Under the pieces are notes generated by a model. It was given only the letters and a program-made list of their open reading frames with translations. It was not told where the DNA came from and made no database searches. From NCBI GenBank assembly GCA_031257115.1, contig JAIRPF010000159.1:1-36536 (forward strand): a stretch of DNA of 36,536 nt, written 5' to 3'. This stretch comes from Accumulibacter sp. (GTDB lineage Bacteria; Pseudomonadota; Gammaproteobacteria; Burkholderiales; Rhodocyclaceae). The translations under genes were made by a program, and so were the position numbers. Shown here in pieces: positions 16,613 to 27,400 of this stretch (position 1 is its first letter; every line of letters begins with the position of its first letter).

Positions 16613-16661
16613 AAGGGTTTTCCACCTCCCGCCACATCCAATTTTTCCTGGGATGATTTTC

Positions 16662-18095
16662 ATGGGCCTGAAATCCGCATCGAAGCCGAAGCAAAAAAAG
16701 CGTCCCGCCCCGGCGGCCAAGCTCTTCGTTCTGGACACCAACGTCCTGCTGCACGATCCGACCTCGGTCTACCGCTTCGAGGAACACGACGTGTTCCTGC
16801 CGATGAAGACCCTGGAAGAGCTGGACAACAACAAGAAAGGATTGTCCGACGTCGCGCGCAACGCGCGTCAGGTCACGCGCACACTCGACGAGATCGTCAG
16901 CAGCCGGGAAGACGGCATCCGCGACGGCATCCCGCTGACCGCGCCGTCGCGCAAACTGGCCAGCGGCCGGCTCTTCCTGCAAACCGACGCCATCGCCGGC
17001 GAATTGCCGGCCGGTCTGCCGGCGGCCAGGCCGGACAATGAAATCCTGGCGGTCGTCGTCTACCTGCGTCGCCTGCACCCGGCGCGGCAGGTCATCCTGG
17101 TGTCGAAGGACATCAACATGCGCATCAAGGCCCGCGCGCTGGACCTGGAAGCGCAGGATTATTTCAACGACAAGGTCATCGAGGACATCGACCTGCTGTA
17201 CAGCGGCGTGCGCGAGCTGCCGGGCGATTTCTGGGAAAAGCACGGCCAGGGCATGGAATCCTGGAAGCGGGAAGGCCGCATGTCGTATCGCGTCAAGGGA
17301 CCGCTTTGCCAGAATCTGCTGGTCAACGAATTCCTCTGCCAGGAGGGCGACCCGCCCTTCCAGGCGATCGTCCGGGAAGTCGGCGGCAAGACGGCGCGCT
17401 TCGAAACGCTGGTCGATTACACGCATCCCAGGAACAACGTCTGGGGCATCACCGCGCGCAACCGCGAACAGAATTTCGCGCTCAACCTGCTGATGGATCC
17501 GGAGATCGATTTCGTCAGCCTGCTCGGTCAGGCCGGCACCGGCAAGACGCTGCTCGCGCTGGCCGCCGGACTCACCCAGGTGCTCGACGGCCAGCGTTAC
17601 TCGGAAATCATCATGACCCGCGTGACGGTGCCGGTCGGCGAGGACATCGGCTTCCTGCCCGGTTCGGAAGAGGAAAAAATGGGGCCGTGGATGGGCGCGC
17701 TGGAGGACAACCTGGAAGTGCTGAACAAATCCGACGGACACGAGGGCGGCGAATGGGGACGCGCGGCGACGCGCGACCTGATCCGCGGCCGGATCAGGAT
17801 CAAGTCGCTGAACTTCATGCGCGGACGCACTTTCCTTTCCAGGTTCCTGATCATCGACGAGGCGCAGAACCTGACGCCGAAGCAGATGAAAACGCTGATC
17901 ACGCGCGCCGGGCCGGGCACCAAGGTGGTGTGCATGGGCAACATCGCGCAGATCGACACGCCCTACCTGACCGAGGGCAGCTCCGGCCTCACCTACGTCG
18001 TCGACCGCTTCAAGGACTGGGCGCACTCCGGCCACGTCACCTTGCAGCGCGGCGAACGCTCGCGCCTCGCCGATCATGCCGCCGAAGTGTTATAG
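16662..18095 (+). CDS. PhoH-family ATPase with N-terminal PIN domain
   Basis: About 477 residues. Residues 20-150 are a PIN nuclease fold: LFVLDTNVLLHDP, EEHDVFLPMKTLEELDNNK and VSKDINMRIKA supply the acidic residues. The C-terminal half is a PhoH ATPase with Walker A GQAGTGKT, Walker B FLIIDEAQNLTP and the GNIAQID sensor. Related PIN-PhoH (PhoH2) proteins act as RNA helicase/RNase. ATG 16662 is chosen for GGGA eight bases upstream; ATG 16653 adds three residues. A repeat cluster separates it from maf, and no partner antitoxin gene is seen next to it. Confidence 0.9.
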   Translation: MGLKSASKPKQKKRPAPAAKLFVLDTNVLLHDPTSVYRFEEHDVFLPMKTLEELDNNKKGLSDVARNARQVTRTLDEIVSSREDGIRDGIPLTAPSRKLASGRLFLQTDAIAGELPAGLPAARPDNEILAVVVYLRRLHPARQVILVSKDINMRIKARALDLEAQDYFNDKVIEDIDLLYSGVRELPGDFWEKHGQGMESWKREGRMSYRVKGPLCQNLLVNEFLCQEGDPPFQAIVREVGGKTARFETLVDYTHPRNNVWGITARNREQNFALNLLMDPEIDFVSLLGQAGTGKTLLALAAGLTQVLDGQRYSEIIMTRVTVPVGEDIGFLPGSEEEKMGPWMGALEDNLEVLNKSDGHEGGEWGRAATRDLIRGRIRIKSLNFMRGRTFLSRFLIIDEAQNLTPKQMKTLITRAGPGTKVVCMGNIAQIDTPYLTEGSSGLTYVVDRFKDWAHSGHVTLQRGERSRLADHAAEVL

Positions 18096-18213
18096 TTTCC
18101 GGTGATCCGTCGCCGGGCCGCGCCATGCCGCGCGCTCCGGCCGCTTCCAGTGTTCAATCCGGTTCCCCCGCGCGTCACGGGCGGGAAGGTTCCATCGTCT
18201 GCAAGAGAATCGC

Positions 18214-19449
18214 TTGAAACGACGCCAATTCATCGCCGCGTCCGCCGTCCTGGCCATGCTGCCCGGCTCGCCGGCCCAGGCCGCGCCGACGCCCGCGCCG
18301 GCCGGAAAGCCGGTCGCGCCGGCGGCAAAACCCGTTCAACCCGTTCAACCCGTCCAGAAAAAGCCAGGCCGGCCCGTGGCGGGAAAACGGCCGGCGCCGG
18401 CCGGCCGGAATTCCGGGGAGACGCCGCGGGCCAGCGCGCCGCGCAACGCCATCAGCCTGCCCGACGAGCCGCTGCCGCAATGGCGCAATTACGAACTCCG
18501 CGCGACGCTGGCGCTCAACGGCATCGACGACCGGGCGCGTCTGTGGCTGCCGCTGATGCAATACCGCGACACGCCCTGGGAACGCTCGTTCGGCCACCGT
18601 TGGCAAGGCAATTTCGAAACGGCGGGAATCTACCGCGATCCGGTCGCCGACATGGAGGTCTTTTACGCGGACTGGCCGGCGGGCGTCGCCGAACCGAGGC
18701 TGGAACTCGTCAGCCAGTTCGCCACCCAGGACCGCCATTTCGACATCACCCGGCGCGGCGCGACCGCCGAGCGCGGCGAAATCCTGCGCCGCTGCCTCCA
18801 GCCGACCGGATCGATGCCCACCGACGGCATCGCGCGGCGCACGGCCGAGCGGGCCATCGGGCGGATCAAGGACCCCTTGGCGCAAGCCAAGGCCATCTAC
18901 GATTGGGTCGTCGAAAACGCGGTCTACGATCCCCAGGCGCGCCCCCTCGACCACGCGAACATCGCCGGCCAGCTCGAAAGCGGGCGCCTGGCGGGGCGGA
19001 GCGTCGAAATCTCGCTGCTGTTCGTCGGCCTGTGCCGCGCCATCGGCATTCCGGCGCGTCCGGTGTTCGGCCTGCGCATCGACGGCTCGCGCCTGTTCGC
19101 CTGCCTGGGCGCCGGCGGCGAACTCAACGCCGCCCAGCACTGCCGGGCCGAATTCTATTCGCCGGGCTACGGCTGGGTGCCGGTCAACCCGTCGGACGTC
19201 CGCAAAGCCATCCTGAACGAAAACCTGAGTCCGCTCGACCCCAGGCTGACCGTCCTGAAAAAACTGCTGTTCGGATTCTGGGAAATGAACTGGATCGGCT
19301 TCAACGCCGCCCAGGACGTCCTCCTGCAAGGAAGCGCCAAAGGCGCGCTGCCGTTCCTGGGCAGCCCCGTCGTCGAAACGGCCGAGAGCCGCTTCGACGA
19401 TCCCGCGTCGGGTCATTTCAGCTACAGCGTCACCGCGCAACGAACCTGA
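18214..19449 (+). CDS. Exported transglutaminase-like protein, catalytic Cys replaced
   Basis: The 411-residue protein begins at TTG 18214 with a twin-arginine signal (KRRQFIAASAVLAML, then AQA), so it should be exported folded. A Pro/Lys-rich linker (28-75) precedes a domain ending in a transglutaminase core. At the nucleophile position the family has G-K-C-x-D; here GRSVEIS places S263 (codon AGC at 19000-19002). The His is kept (H309 in QHCRAEFYSPGYGW) and the third residue is N325 or D328 in VPVNPSDV. The rest of the core (LLFVGLCRAIGIPARPVFGL) is well conserved, so the protein is probably a pseudo-enzyme or a serine variant that binds rather than cleaves peptide substrates. Confidence 0.85.
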   Translation: MKRRQFIAASAVLAMLPGSPAQAAPTPAPAGKPVAPAAKPVQPVQPVQKKPGRPVAGKRPAPAGRNSGETPRASAPRNAISLPDEPLPQWRNYELRATLALNGIDDRARLWLPLMQYRDTPWERSFGHRWQGNFETAGIYRDPVADMEVFYADWPAGVAEPRLELVSQFATQDRHFDITRRGATAERGEILRRCLQPTGSMPTDGIARRTAERAIGRIKDPLAQAKAIYDWVVENAVYDPQARPLDHANIAGQLESGRLAGRSVEISLLFVGLCRAIGIPARPVFGLRIDGSRLFACLGAGGELNAAQHCRAEFYSPGYGWVPVNPSDVRKAILNENLSPLDPRLTVLKKLLFGFWEMNWIGFNAAQDVLLQGSAKGALPFLGSPVVETAESRFDDPASGHFSYSVTAQRT

Positions 19450-19610
19450 TCCCGGCGGCCGCGCCCGCCGTGTTCTCCGTGTCCTTCGTGGTTAAAAAGA
19501 GGGGGCCTGGAGAGACAACCCACATTGGACGAGGGCTATCTTCCTGAAATGGATGCAAAAACAGATACTTCAGGCGTTCCGGAATCAGCGAGGCGAAATT
19601 TCGGCTGATC
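19450..19610 (+). repeat. 9-bp-unit repeat and short spacer after the transglutaminase gene
   Basis: 19461-19496 reads CGCCGTGTTCTCCGTGTC then CTTCGTGGTTAAA, three units closing with the GGTTAAA end seen in other copies. The rest up to about 19610 shows no gene by itself and may belong to the decayed transposase. Confidence 0.6.
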
Positions 19611-20032
19611 GTGCGCCATGTTGTTTTTGATCTAACCGCTATCAAAAGCGCGACCCTGAGCGGTGTTTCGGTGCGCCCGGTCAACTCGGTCTACTTGCGC
19701 ATCCGGGGAACGCATGGCTCAGTGGCGCGCGGCAAGCGCGGGCAGGCAAAACCCGGCATCGAGGCATTATCCGGCGAGGCCATGACGGCTTGGCGGACAT
19801 CGGCTTTGACAAACGCTTTCGTGCCAGCCACGGCAACGATGAGTTCGCCAAAGGAACAAACCATGTCGACGGAATCGAATCTTTCTGGAGTTTTGAAAAA
19901 CGGCGACGGGCGAAGTCAAACGCCATCGCCCGTCACACCTTCGCGTCCCCCCTCAAGGCGTGTGAGTCCCGTTTCAATCATCGACAGGGCAACCTTTACT
20001 TGGCCCGGCTAAAGTTGTTTCGTGCCCCCTGA
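19611..20032 (+). pseudogene. Decayed IS1595-family transposase
   Basis: Pieces of one transposase lie in different frames. An early piece (GVSVRPVNSVYLRIR, near 19660-19705) resembles the N-terminal helix-turn-helix of IS1595-group transposases. A later frame reads HDGLADIGFDKRFRASHGND, then EFAKGTNHVDGIESFWSFEK and FNHRQGNLY to the stop at 20032, matching the conserved C-terminal DDE block (HG..EFA.G..H.N.IE.FWSF). The middle, including the first catalytic Asp, is missing or scrambled, so it is inactive. No inverted repeats were recognised. The IS family is named from motif recall. Confidence 0.72.
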
Positions 20033-20130
20033 TGTGTTTGCTTCCCAAGAGCCAAAAGATTTTTGCCTTTCGCCGCGCCCATCGTGTCCGCCGTGGTTAA
20101 ACTTTGTGTTCGATCGCTTTTTTTTGGCCC
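20033..20130 (+). repeat. 9-bp-unit repeat directly before the ABC permease
   Basis: 20069-20102 reads CGCCGCGCCC, ATCGTGTC and CGCCGTGGTTAAA, ending 28 bases before the permease ATG. No promoter or Shine-Dalgarno for the permease is apparent in this stretch. Confidence 0.55.
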
Positions 20131-21186
20131 ATGCACCTGCTCGAACCCCGTCCCGTTCCGTCGCGCGCGATGCGCTGGACGGCACCGTTGATCGCCGTGG
20201 CGGCGACGCTGGTCGTCGGCTCGCTGCTGTTCCGGGTGCTCGGCAAGCCCGTCGCCGAATCTTTTCACGTATTTTTCGTGCAGCCGCTCTCCAGCGGCTA
20301 CGGCTGGAGTGAACTCCTGCTCAAGGCGTGTCCGCTGATTCTCATCGCGGAAGGTCTGGCCATCGGCTTCAAGGCGCGCATCTACAACATCGGCGCCGAG
20401 GGGCAACTGATCGTCGGCGCGCTGGCCGGCGGTTGGGTGGCGATTGCCAGCGACGGCAGTGGCGCGGCCTGGATATTGCCGGCGATGGTGGCCGCCGGCG
20501 CGATCGGCGGCGCGCTGTGGGGCGCCATTCCGGCGCTCCTCAAGACCCATTTCAACGCCGAGGAGACGCTGACCACGCTGATGCTCTCCTACGTCGCCAA
20601 CCTGCTCCTCGCCTACATGGTGCACGGCCCGTGGCGCGACCCGGAGGGCATGAATTTTCCGCAGTCGATCATGTTCGGCGACGGCGCGCTGTTCTCCATC
20701 CTGATCGAAGGCTCGCGGGTCAATACCTCGTTGTTCATCGCCGTTTTCGCCGTGTTCGTTTTCTGGGTCTTCAACGCCCGGAGCTTCCTGCATTTCCAGA
20801 TCGAGGTCGGCGGGCTGTCTCCGGCGGCGGCACGCTATGCCGGCTTCTCGGCCCGGCAAACGGTATGGTTCTGCCTCGTCGTTTCCGGCATGGCGGCGGG
20901 AATCGCCGGCGTCGGCGAAATCGCCGGCCCGGTCGGCCAGCTCAACCCGAACATTTCGCCCGGCTACGGTTTCGCCGCGATCATCGTCGCCTATCTCGGC
21001 CGCCTGCACGCGCTGGGCATCGTCCTCGCCGGTTTTCTGATGGCGCTGATCTACCTCGGCGGCGAGGCGGCCCAGGTCGCGCTGCAACTGCCGGCCGCCA
21101 TCACCGGCGTTTTCCAGGGAATGCTCCTCTTCTTCCTGCTCGGCTCGGATGTGTTCATCGACAACCGCCTGCGCCGGAAGCGGTGA
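20131..21186 (+). CDS. Nucleoside/simple-sugar ABC transporter permease (YufP/NupB type), orphan
   Basis: The 351-residue protein starts MHLLEPRPVPSRAMRWTAPL and has about ten hydrophobic helices. The signature ARIYNIGAEGQLIVGAL near residue 90 and NAEETLTTLMLSYVANLL near 150 mark the BPD_transp_2 permeases of BmpA-type nucleoside uptake systems. Such a permease normally sits between an ATPase gene (upstream) and a second permease (downstream). Neither is here: an IS1595 remnant lies upstream and acnB downstream. Length and N-terminus look complete, but without partners in the window its activity is uncertain. No Shine-Dalgarno precedes ATG 20131. Confidence 0.85.
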   Translation: MHLLEPRPVPSRAMRWTAPLIAVAATLVVGSLLFRVLGKPVAESFHVFFVQPLSSGYGWSELLLKACPLILIAEGLAIGFKARIYNIGAEGQLIVGALAGGWVAIASDGSGAAWILPAMVAAGAIGGALWGAIPALLKTHFNAEETLTTLMLSYVANLLLAYMVHGPWRDPEGMNFPQSIMFGDGALFSILIEGSRVNTSLFIAVFAVFVFWVFNARSFLHFQIEVGGLSPAAARYAGFSARQTVWFCLVVSGMAAGIAGVGEIAGPVGQLNPNISPGYGFAAIIVAYLGRLHALGIVLAGFLMALIYLGGEAAQVALQLPAAITGVFQGMLLFFLLGSDVFIDNRLRRKR

Positions 21187-21496
21187 AAAATCGTTCCATT
21201 TCATAAATGGAACGAACGGCTGGAATGAACGGCGGAGGACGAGGGCCGGAATCGGGCATTGGCGAGTTTCCAGCCGCTGCTTCGAGTACCGGATTTTGCT
21301 GGCGTGATGGGAACTCCGTTCCGCCTTTCGTTTCTCGTTTTCCGCCGCGTTCGCCGCGTCCGCTGTCGTGCGTGATCCGCACCAACTGCTGAAATAATAT
21401 CAGGCCGCCGCGCCACGCGGGGCTTGGGCGCGGCGCTAGAATGGCCACGGGAGTTTCGGGCTTTTCCATCGTCGATTTTTCTGAAAGGACGTTTTC
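21187..21496. other. Gap before acnB with a hairpin and a repeat
   Basis: A perfect 11-bp stem TCGTTCCATTT/AAATGGAACGA with a 3-base loop lies at 21191-21215, five bases after the permease stop. A-run on its left gives a T5 tail for minus-strand transcripts; on the plus strand there is no T-run. 21340-21372 is a 9-bp-unit repeat (TCCGCCGCGTTCGCCGCGTC). TAATAT at 21395-21400 could be a -10 box for acnB, but no good -35 was found. Confidence 0.5.
21191..21215 (-). terminator. Perfect hairpin after the ABC permease
   Basis: The stem is 11 bp with a CAT loop (21202-21204). Read on the minus strand it is followed by GATTTTTC's T-run at 21190-21186, the usual terminator form; read on the plus strand it may protect the permease mRNA end. 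Few minus-strand transcripts are expected here. Confidence 0.5.
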
Positions 21497-24094
21497 ATGC
21501 TGGAATCGTATCGCGCACACGTCGCTGAACGCGCCGCCCTGGGTATTCCGCCGCTGCCGCTCGGCGCGGGGCAGACCCGTGAATTGATCGGCCTGTTGAA
21601 GAATCCGCCCCGTGGCGAGGAGCGCGCCCTGGTCGAACTGATGAGCCATCGCGTTCCGGCCGGCGTCGACGAAGCCGCCCAGGTAAAGGCCGAATTCCTG
21701 GCCAGGGTGGCCAGGGGCGAGGAGTCGTGTCCGCTGATTTCCCGCGTCGAGGCGGTCGGGCTGCTGGGCACCATGCTCGGCGGCTACAACGTGAAGCCAT
21801 TGGTCGATTTGCTCGGCGACGCCGAAACCGGCGCGGTGGCGGCGGAGGCGCTCAAGAAAACGCTGCTCGTCTTCGATTATTTCAACGAGGTCAAGGCGCT
21901 GGCCGACAAGGGGAACGCCAACGCCGGGGCGGTGCTGCGATCGTGGGCCGACGCCGAGTGGTTCACCTCGCGCCCGGAAGTTCCCGCCAGCCAGAAGCTG
22001 ACGGTGTTCAAGGTCGGCGGCGAAACCAACACCGACGACCTGTCGCCCGCCACCGACGCCACGACGCGGCCGGACATTCCGCTGCACGCGCTGGCGATGC
22101 TGAAGAACCCGCGTCCGGGCATCGAACCGGAACAGCCCGGCGTGCGCGGCCCGATCGGGAAAATCGAGGCGCTGACGAAGAAGGGCAACCGGGTCGCTTA
22201 CGTCGGCGACGTGGTCGGCACGGGTTCCTCGCGCAAGTCGGCGACCAACTCCGTGCTGTGGTGGACCGGCGAGGACATCCCCTTCGTGCCGAACAAGCGT
22301 TTCGGCGGCGTCTGCCTCGGCGGCAAGATCGCTCCGATCTTCTTCAACACCATGGAGGACGCCGGCGCGCTGCCGGTCGAAATCGACGTCGCCAAAATGG
22401 ACATGGGCGACGAGATCGAACTTCGGGTCGACGCCGCGACTTCCGGAGTCACCGTCCTGAAGAACGGCGAGGTCATCGCCGAATCGCGGCTGAAAACGCC
22501 GGTCATTCTCGACGAAGTACGCGCCGGCGGCCGTATCCCGCTGATCGTCGGCCGCGCCCTGACGGCGCGCGCCCGCGAGGCGCTGGGCCTGCCGCCCGCG
22601 ACGCTGTTCCGGATGCCGCGCGAGCCGGCCGATACCGGCAGGGGCTACACCCTGGCGCAGAAGATCGTCGGGCGCGCCTGCGGTCTGCCGGCGGGCAAGG
22701 GCGTCCGTCCCGGCGCGTATTGCGAGCCGAAAATGACGACGGTGGCTTCGCAGGACACCACCGGCCCGATGACCCGCGACGAAATGAAGGATCTCGCCTG
22801 CCTTGGCTTTTCGGCGGATCTCGTCATGCAATCGTTCTGCCACACCGCGCCGTATCCGAGCCTGGTCGACGTCAAGACCCATCGCACGCTGGGCGGCTTT
22901 TTCACCGCGCGCGGCGGTGTCGCGCTGCGTCCCGGCGACGGCGTCGTGCATAGCTGGATCAACCGCATGTGCCTGCCCGATACGGTCGGTACCGGCGGCG
23001 ATTCGCACACGCGCTTCCCGATCGGCGTTTCCTTCTCGGCCGGTTCCGGCCTGGTGGCCTTCGCCGCCGCCACCGGCGCCATGCCGCTGGACATGCCCGA
23101 ATCGGTGCTGGTGCGCTTCAAGGGCAGGATGCAGCCCGGCATCACGCTGCGCGACCTGGTCAACGCCATTCCGTATTTCGCCATCAGGCAGGGCCTTCTG
23201 ACGGTCGAGAAAAAGGGCAAGAAAAACGTCTTCAACGGCCGCATCCTCGAAATCGAGGGCCTGCCGGATCTCAAGGTCGAACAGGCGTTCGAGCTGACCG
23301 ACGCCTCGGCCGAGCGTTCCGCCGCCGCCTGCGCGGTGAAACTGAACGAGGGGCCGGTCATCGAATACCTGCGCTCGAACGTCGCCCTGCTCAAATGGCT
23401 GATCGCCAGCGGCTACCAAGACGCCAATGCGCTCACCCGCCGCGTCGAAGCCATGGAAGCGTGGCTCGCCGATCCGCGGCTCCTCGCGGCCGACGCCGAC
23501 GCCGAATACGCCGCGGTGCTCGAAATCGACCTCGCGGACATCAGGGAGCCGCTCCTCGCCTGCCCGAACGACCCGGACGACGTCAAGCCGCTGTCCGAAG
23601 TGGCCGGCGCCGCGATCGACGAGGTATTCATCGGTAGCTGCATGACCAACATCGGCCACTTCCGCGCCGCCGGCAAGGTGCTCGCCGGCCAGAACGATCT
23701 CCCGGCCCGCCTGTGGATGGCCCCGCCGACCCGAATGGACGCCTTGGTCCTTGCCGAGGAAGGCTATTACAACGTACTCGGCAAGGCCGGCGCGCGCATG
23801 GAAATGCCGGGCTGTTCGCTGTGCATGGGCAACCAGGCGCACATCCGCAAGGGAAGCACCGCGATCTCGACCTCGACGCGCAACTTCCCGAACCGCCTGG
23901 GAATCGACACCCAGGTCTTCCTGGGTTCGGCCGAACTGGCCGCGATGTGCGCGCTGCTCGGCAGAATTCCGACCGTCGCCGAATACATGGAGCGTATCCA
24001 GGCGGTCAACGCCAGCGCGGCCGAGGTATACCGCTACATGAACTTCGACGAAATCCCCCATTTCGCCGAATCCGCCGGGAAGACGGGGGCGTAA
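21497..24094 (+). CDS. acnB: Aconitate hydratase B
   Basis: The 865-residue enzyme interconverts citrate and isocitrate (and 2-methyl-cis-aconitate in the methylcitrate cycle) in the cytosol. It starts [20 protein letters not shown] with AAGGA eight bases upstream. The N-terminal HEAT-like domain, the swivel domain ([26 protein letters not shown]) and the catalytic core follow in AcnB order. The 4Fe-4S ligands are C715 ([11 protein letters not shown]), C773 and C776 (GCSLCMGNQ). Length is normal. It stands alone between a transporter gene and convergent sbcC. Confidence 0.97.
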   Translation: MLESYRAHVAERAALGIPPLPLGAGQTRELIGLLKNPPRGEERALVELMSHRVPAGVDEAAQVKAEFLARVARGEESCPLISRVEAVGLLGTMLGGYNVKPLVDLLGDAETGAVAAEALKKTLLVFDYFNEVKALADKGNANAGAVLRSWADAEWFTSRPEVPASQKLTVFKVGGETNTDDLSPATDATTRPDIPLHALAMLKNPRPGIEPEQPGVRGPIGKIEALTKKGNRVAYVGDVVGTGSSRKSATNSVLWWTGEDIPFVPNKRFGGVCLGGKIAPIFFNTMEDAGALPVEIDVAKMDMGDEIELRVDAATSGVTVLKNGEVIAESRLKTPVILDEVRAGGRIPLIVGRALTARAREALGLPPATLFRMPREPADTGRGYTLAQKIVGRACGLPAGKGVRPGAYCEPKMTTVASQDTTGPMTRDEMKDLACLGFSADLVMQSFCHTAPYPSLVDVKTHRTLGGFFTARGGVALRPGDGVVHSWINRMCLPDTVGTGGDSHTRFPIGVSFSAGSGLVAFAAATGAMPLDMPESVLVRFKGRMQPGITLRDLVNAIPYFAIRQGLLTVEKKGKKNVFNGRILEIEGLPDLKVEQAFELTDASAERSAAACAVKLNEGPVIEYLRSNVALLKWLIASGYQDANALTRRVEAMEAWLADPRLLAADADAEYAAVLEIDLADIREPLLACPNDPDDVKPLSEVAGAAIDEVFIGSCMTNIGHFRAAGKVLAGQNDLPARLWMAPPTRMDALVLAEEGYYNVLGKAGARMEMPGCSLCMGNQAHIRKGSTAISTSTRNFPNRLGIDTQVFLGSAELAAMCALLGRIPTVAEYMERIQAVNASAAEVYRYMNFDEIPHFAESAGKTGA

Positions 24095-24448
24095 GCCAGA
24101 CGGGGGCGTTTTTCGTCGGGATGTTCGTTTCGCGTACCGACGGAAAATCGCACCTCCTCACAAGCCCCTCTCCAGCAAAAGAGAGGGGGATCGCCTCGGG
24201 CAAGGGCATTTGTTCTCGGCCGGGCCGATGAAACCGAAAGCCCTGGAAAGGGAAAATCCGGTTCGTTCGTCGAATATTCGTTTCCGGAAATTCAACCGCC
24301 CGATGAAAACGCCTTTTTACACCGGAAGCGATGGCGAGGCATGATCGCGTTCTTGTGGCGACACAGGCCAAGTCGATAACGCTCCAGAGGTTTTCGCCGT
24401 GTTCGTCGCGCCCGTCGCGGTCAACTTCCTTGCCGGTTTCGCCGCGCT
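24095..24448. other. Convergent gap between acnB and sbcC
   Basis: No gene was seen. CCCCTCTC/GAGAGGGG with an 8-base spacer near 24165-24189 could serve as a terminator or REP-like element for acnB. 24391-24424 is a 9-bp-unit repeat (TCGCCGTGTTCGTCGCG, CCCGTCGCGGTCAA). The rest shows nothing recognisable. Confidence 0.5.
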
Positions 24449-27400
24449 TCAGACCCGGCGGCATCCGGGGCCGGACAGGTGGCTTCTGCCGCCGGTACGG
24501 GGCGCGACTTCGATCTGGGCGGCGATGCGTTCCTTGAGGGCCGGGACGTGCGAAATGACGCCGATCAGCTTGCCGTCCCGCCGCAGCTCCGCGAGGGTCT
24601 CCAGCGCGGTGTCGAGGGTTTCTTCGTCGAGCAGGCCGAAGCCTTCGTCGAGGAACAGCGAGTCCACGCGCACGTTGCGGCTGGCCATCCTTGAAAGGCC
24701 CAGCGCCAGCGCCAGGCTGACGATGAAGCACTCGCCGCCGGAAAGGTTCTTGGTGGAGCGGATTTCGCCGGCCTGCCAGGCGTCGATCACGCTGAGTTCC
24801 AGCGGCGCGGCGCCGTCGTGGATCAGCAGATAGCGGTCGGTCATTTTCCGCAGTTGGCGGTTGGCGTGGCCGATCATCATCTCGAAGGTCAGCCCCTGGG
24901 CGAAATTGCGGTATTTCTTTCCGTCGGCGGAACCGATCAGGGCGTGCAGGTTTTCCCAGCGGCGGAATTCCTTTTGCCGGGCCTCGATGGCCGCCTGGCT
25001 GATTTTCATCCGTTCCCTGGCGGCGGCGTTTTCATTGAGTCTGTACTGGAGACCGGAAAGGGCTTCGCGCGACTGCCTGAGCGCGGCCTCGTCGTCCCTG
25101 AGTCGCGCTTCCAGCGCTTCGAGCGGCTGGTCGGTCAGATTCCTGGCGATTTCCGCGGCCAGGCGCGTTTCCCGGTCTTGCCGCCTGGCTTTGAGGTCCG
25201 TCAGGCGATCATCCAGTTCCCTGGCTTTCGCGGAAAGTTCGTCCCTTTGCCCGGCGGTTAGCCTAGCCGCCAGAAACCGGGTTTCATCGGCGAATCCGGC
25301 CGCTTCGATCCTGGCCGCGAATCCGGATTCCGCCATTTCCAGTTCCGGGTTTCTCCGGGCGATGCTTTTTTCGAGGGATTCGGCGTGAGCCTTCGCGGCG
25401 TCCAGTTTCCGCCGCAGTTCGTCGCGCGACGTCCTGGCTTTCCGTTCATCCCGCTCGGCGGCGGAAACGGCGTCGTTCAGGCGGCGTTCCTCATCGTCGG
25501 GATTTTTGTCGCCATACGCCCGCCTTCGTTCCTCGCGGCCGCCGGCGTATTCCCTTTGGATGTTTTCCAGGCGTTTCCGTTTTTCGGCCAGAGCGGCGTC
25601 CTGGGTTTCGATGACGGCGTCCAGACGTTTCATCTCGCTGTCGAGCGCCGCGATCCTTTGCCCGATGCCGGCTTTTTCCCCGGTCTGGGTCTGCCATGCC
25701 GCCAGCCGCGCCTTGAGCGATTCGAACAGCGGCGATACGTCGGCGATTTCCGCGATGCCCAGCGGCTGGAGCCTGGCGGACAGGGCGAGTTTCGTTTCGG
25801 CGAGACCCGCCTGGAGCGCCTCCAGCGCCTCCTTCGATTCCGCGAGGGCTTTCCCGGCCGCCTCCGCGTCGTTGGCCGCCGCCGCTTCCCGCTTTTCACT
25901 GTCCGCCAGACCGTCGCGGGCCGCGATTTCGGTTTTCTCCCGCTTCCCGATGAGGTCTTCCAGGGTTTCGGCCTTGCCGATCAGTTCGCCGAGCGCCCCG
26001 ATCTTCCGCTCGGTTTCATCGGGAACGGGAACGTTGCCCGCCGCGAAAGGGTGTTCAATGGCGCCGCAGAGAGGGCAGGGCTTTCCGTCCTCGAGCCTGG
26101 CCCGATGCGCCTGAAGCTCCGCGATTCTTGCCAGGAAAGCCTGCTCGCGGAGCAGCGCCTCCTTTTCGGCGCGATATTCGCGCAGCAGCCGGCCGCCCAG
26201 CAAACGGCCCAGTTCGTCCCGGCCCTGGCGGAGCGCGCGCGCCGCGCCGTCCAGTTCGCGCTTCCGGGCGTCGCGGCGTTCGCGGCAGCCGGCGAGTGAC
26301 CTGGCCGCCTGCTCCAGTACCCTCGCGGCCTTTTCCCGATCGGCCTCCCGACGCGCCATTTCCTTTTGCAGCGCGCGCAGACCGCCCAACCGTTCCTCGA
26401 TTCCCGCCAGACCGCCGACCAGCCACTCGTCCCGCGCGTGTTCCCTGAGATAGGTCTCGGCGAGCCGCAGATCGTTTTCGGCGCTTGCGCGCTTTTCCCG
26501 TTCCTTTTGCCTGGCCCGCCGGTCCGCGTCGATCCTCGCCGCGTCCTTCCGGCAAGCCTCGTCTTCCTCCCGGATGGTTTTGTTCCGGTCGAAAAGCCTT
26601 TGATCGAGCGCGCGAATCGTCCGCATCAGCGGCGCGGCCGCTTGCAGTTCTTCCTTGGCGTGCGCGACCCGCCGTTCGGCCGATTTCAGGGATTCGGCCC
26701 GTTCCCCGGCGGAGGATTCCAGTCCGGGAAGCGCCTCTTTCTCTTCTTTCAGCGCCGTCCGGTCATCCGCCTGTTGTTTGCGGATGGCCGCGAGCGTCGC
26801 GTGGGAACCCTCCAGCGACGCCGCCCGGATGGCCCGGTCGAGCCGCTCGCGTTCCGGCGCGAAGGCGTCGACGGCGCCTTGCAGCCTGTCCGCCTCCACC
26901 GCCAGCGCGGCGATTTCCGCGTTCAGCGCCTTCATGGCCATCAGCCAGGCCACGGCCTTTCCCGTATCGGCCGACCGGGCGGCGAGCAGGTTTTCTTCTT
27001 TCCGCGCCGCCTCGATCGCCTGCCGCAGTTCTTCTTCCCGTTCCGGCTCCAGGACGGCGATGCCCGCCGTTTCGGCCCGCAAAAGATCCAGCTTTTCCCG
27101 CTCCTCGCGCAGGCGTTCGTGGACGCGAATCGATATCCGGCTGTAGATTCCGGTTCCCGTGATCTGCTCCAGGATCGGCGCGCGCTCGTCGGGCGCCGCT
27201 TGCAGAAAAACGGCGAAACCGCCCTGGGCCAGCAGCATCGAGCGCGTGAAGCGGTCGAAATCCATGCCGGTCACCGCCTCGATCCTGCCGGCGGCGTCCC
27301 GGACGCCGGATTCGAGAATCTCGCCCGAATCCGCGTCGGCGATCTCGTGCCTCGGCGGCTGGAGCGCGCCGGCCGGACTCCTGCCCGCCCGGTGCTGTTC

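Noticed and set aside
16341..18077. A 578-codon minus-strand open frame opposite phoH
   Set aside because: Antisense shadow; the PIN and PhoH motifs fix the plus strand.
21155..24061. A 968-codon minus-strand open frame opposite acnB
   Set aside because: Antisense shadow of a GC-rich gene; low-complexity Arg/His/Gly composition and no recognisable domain.
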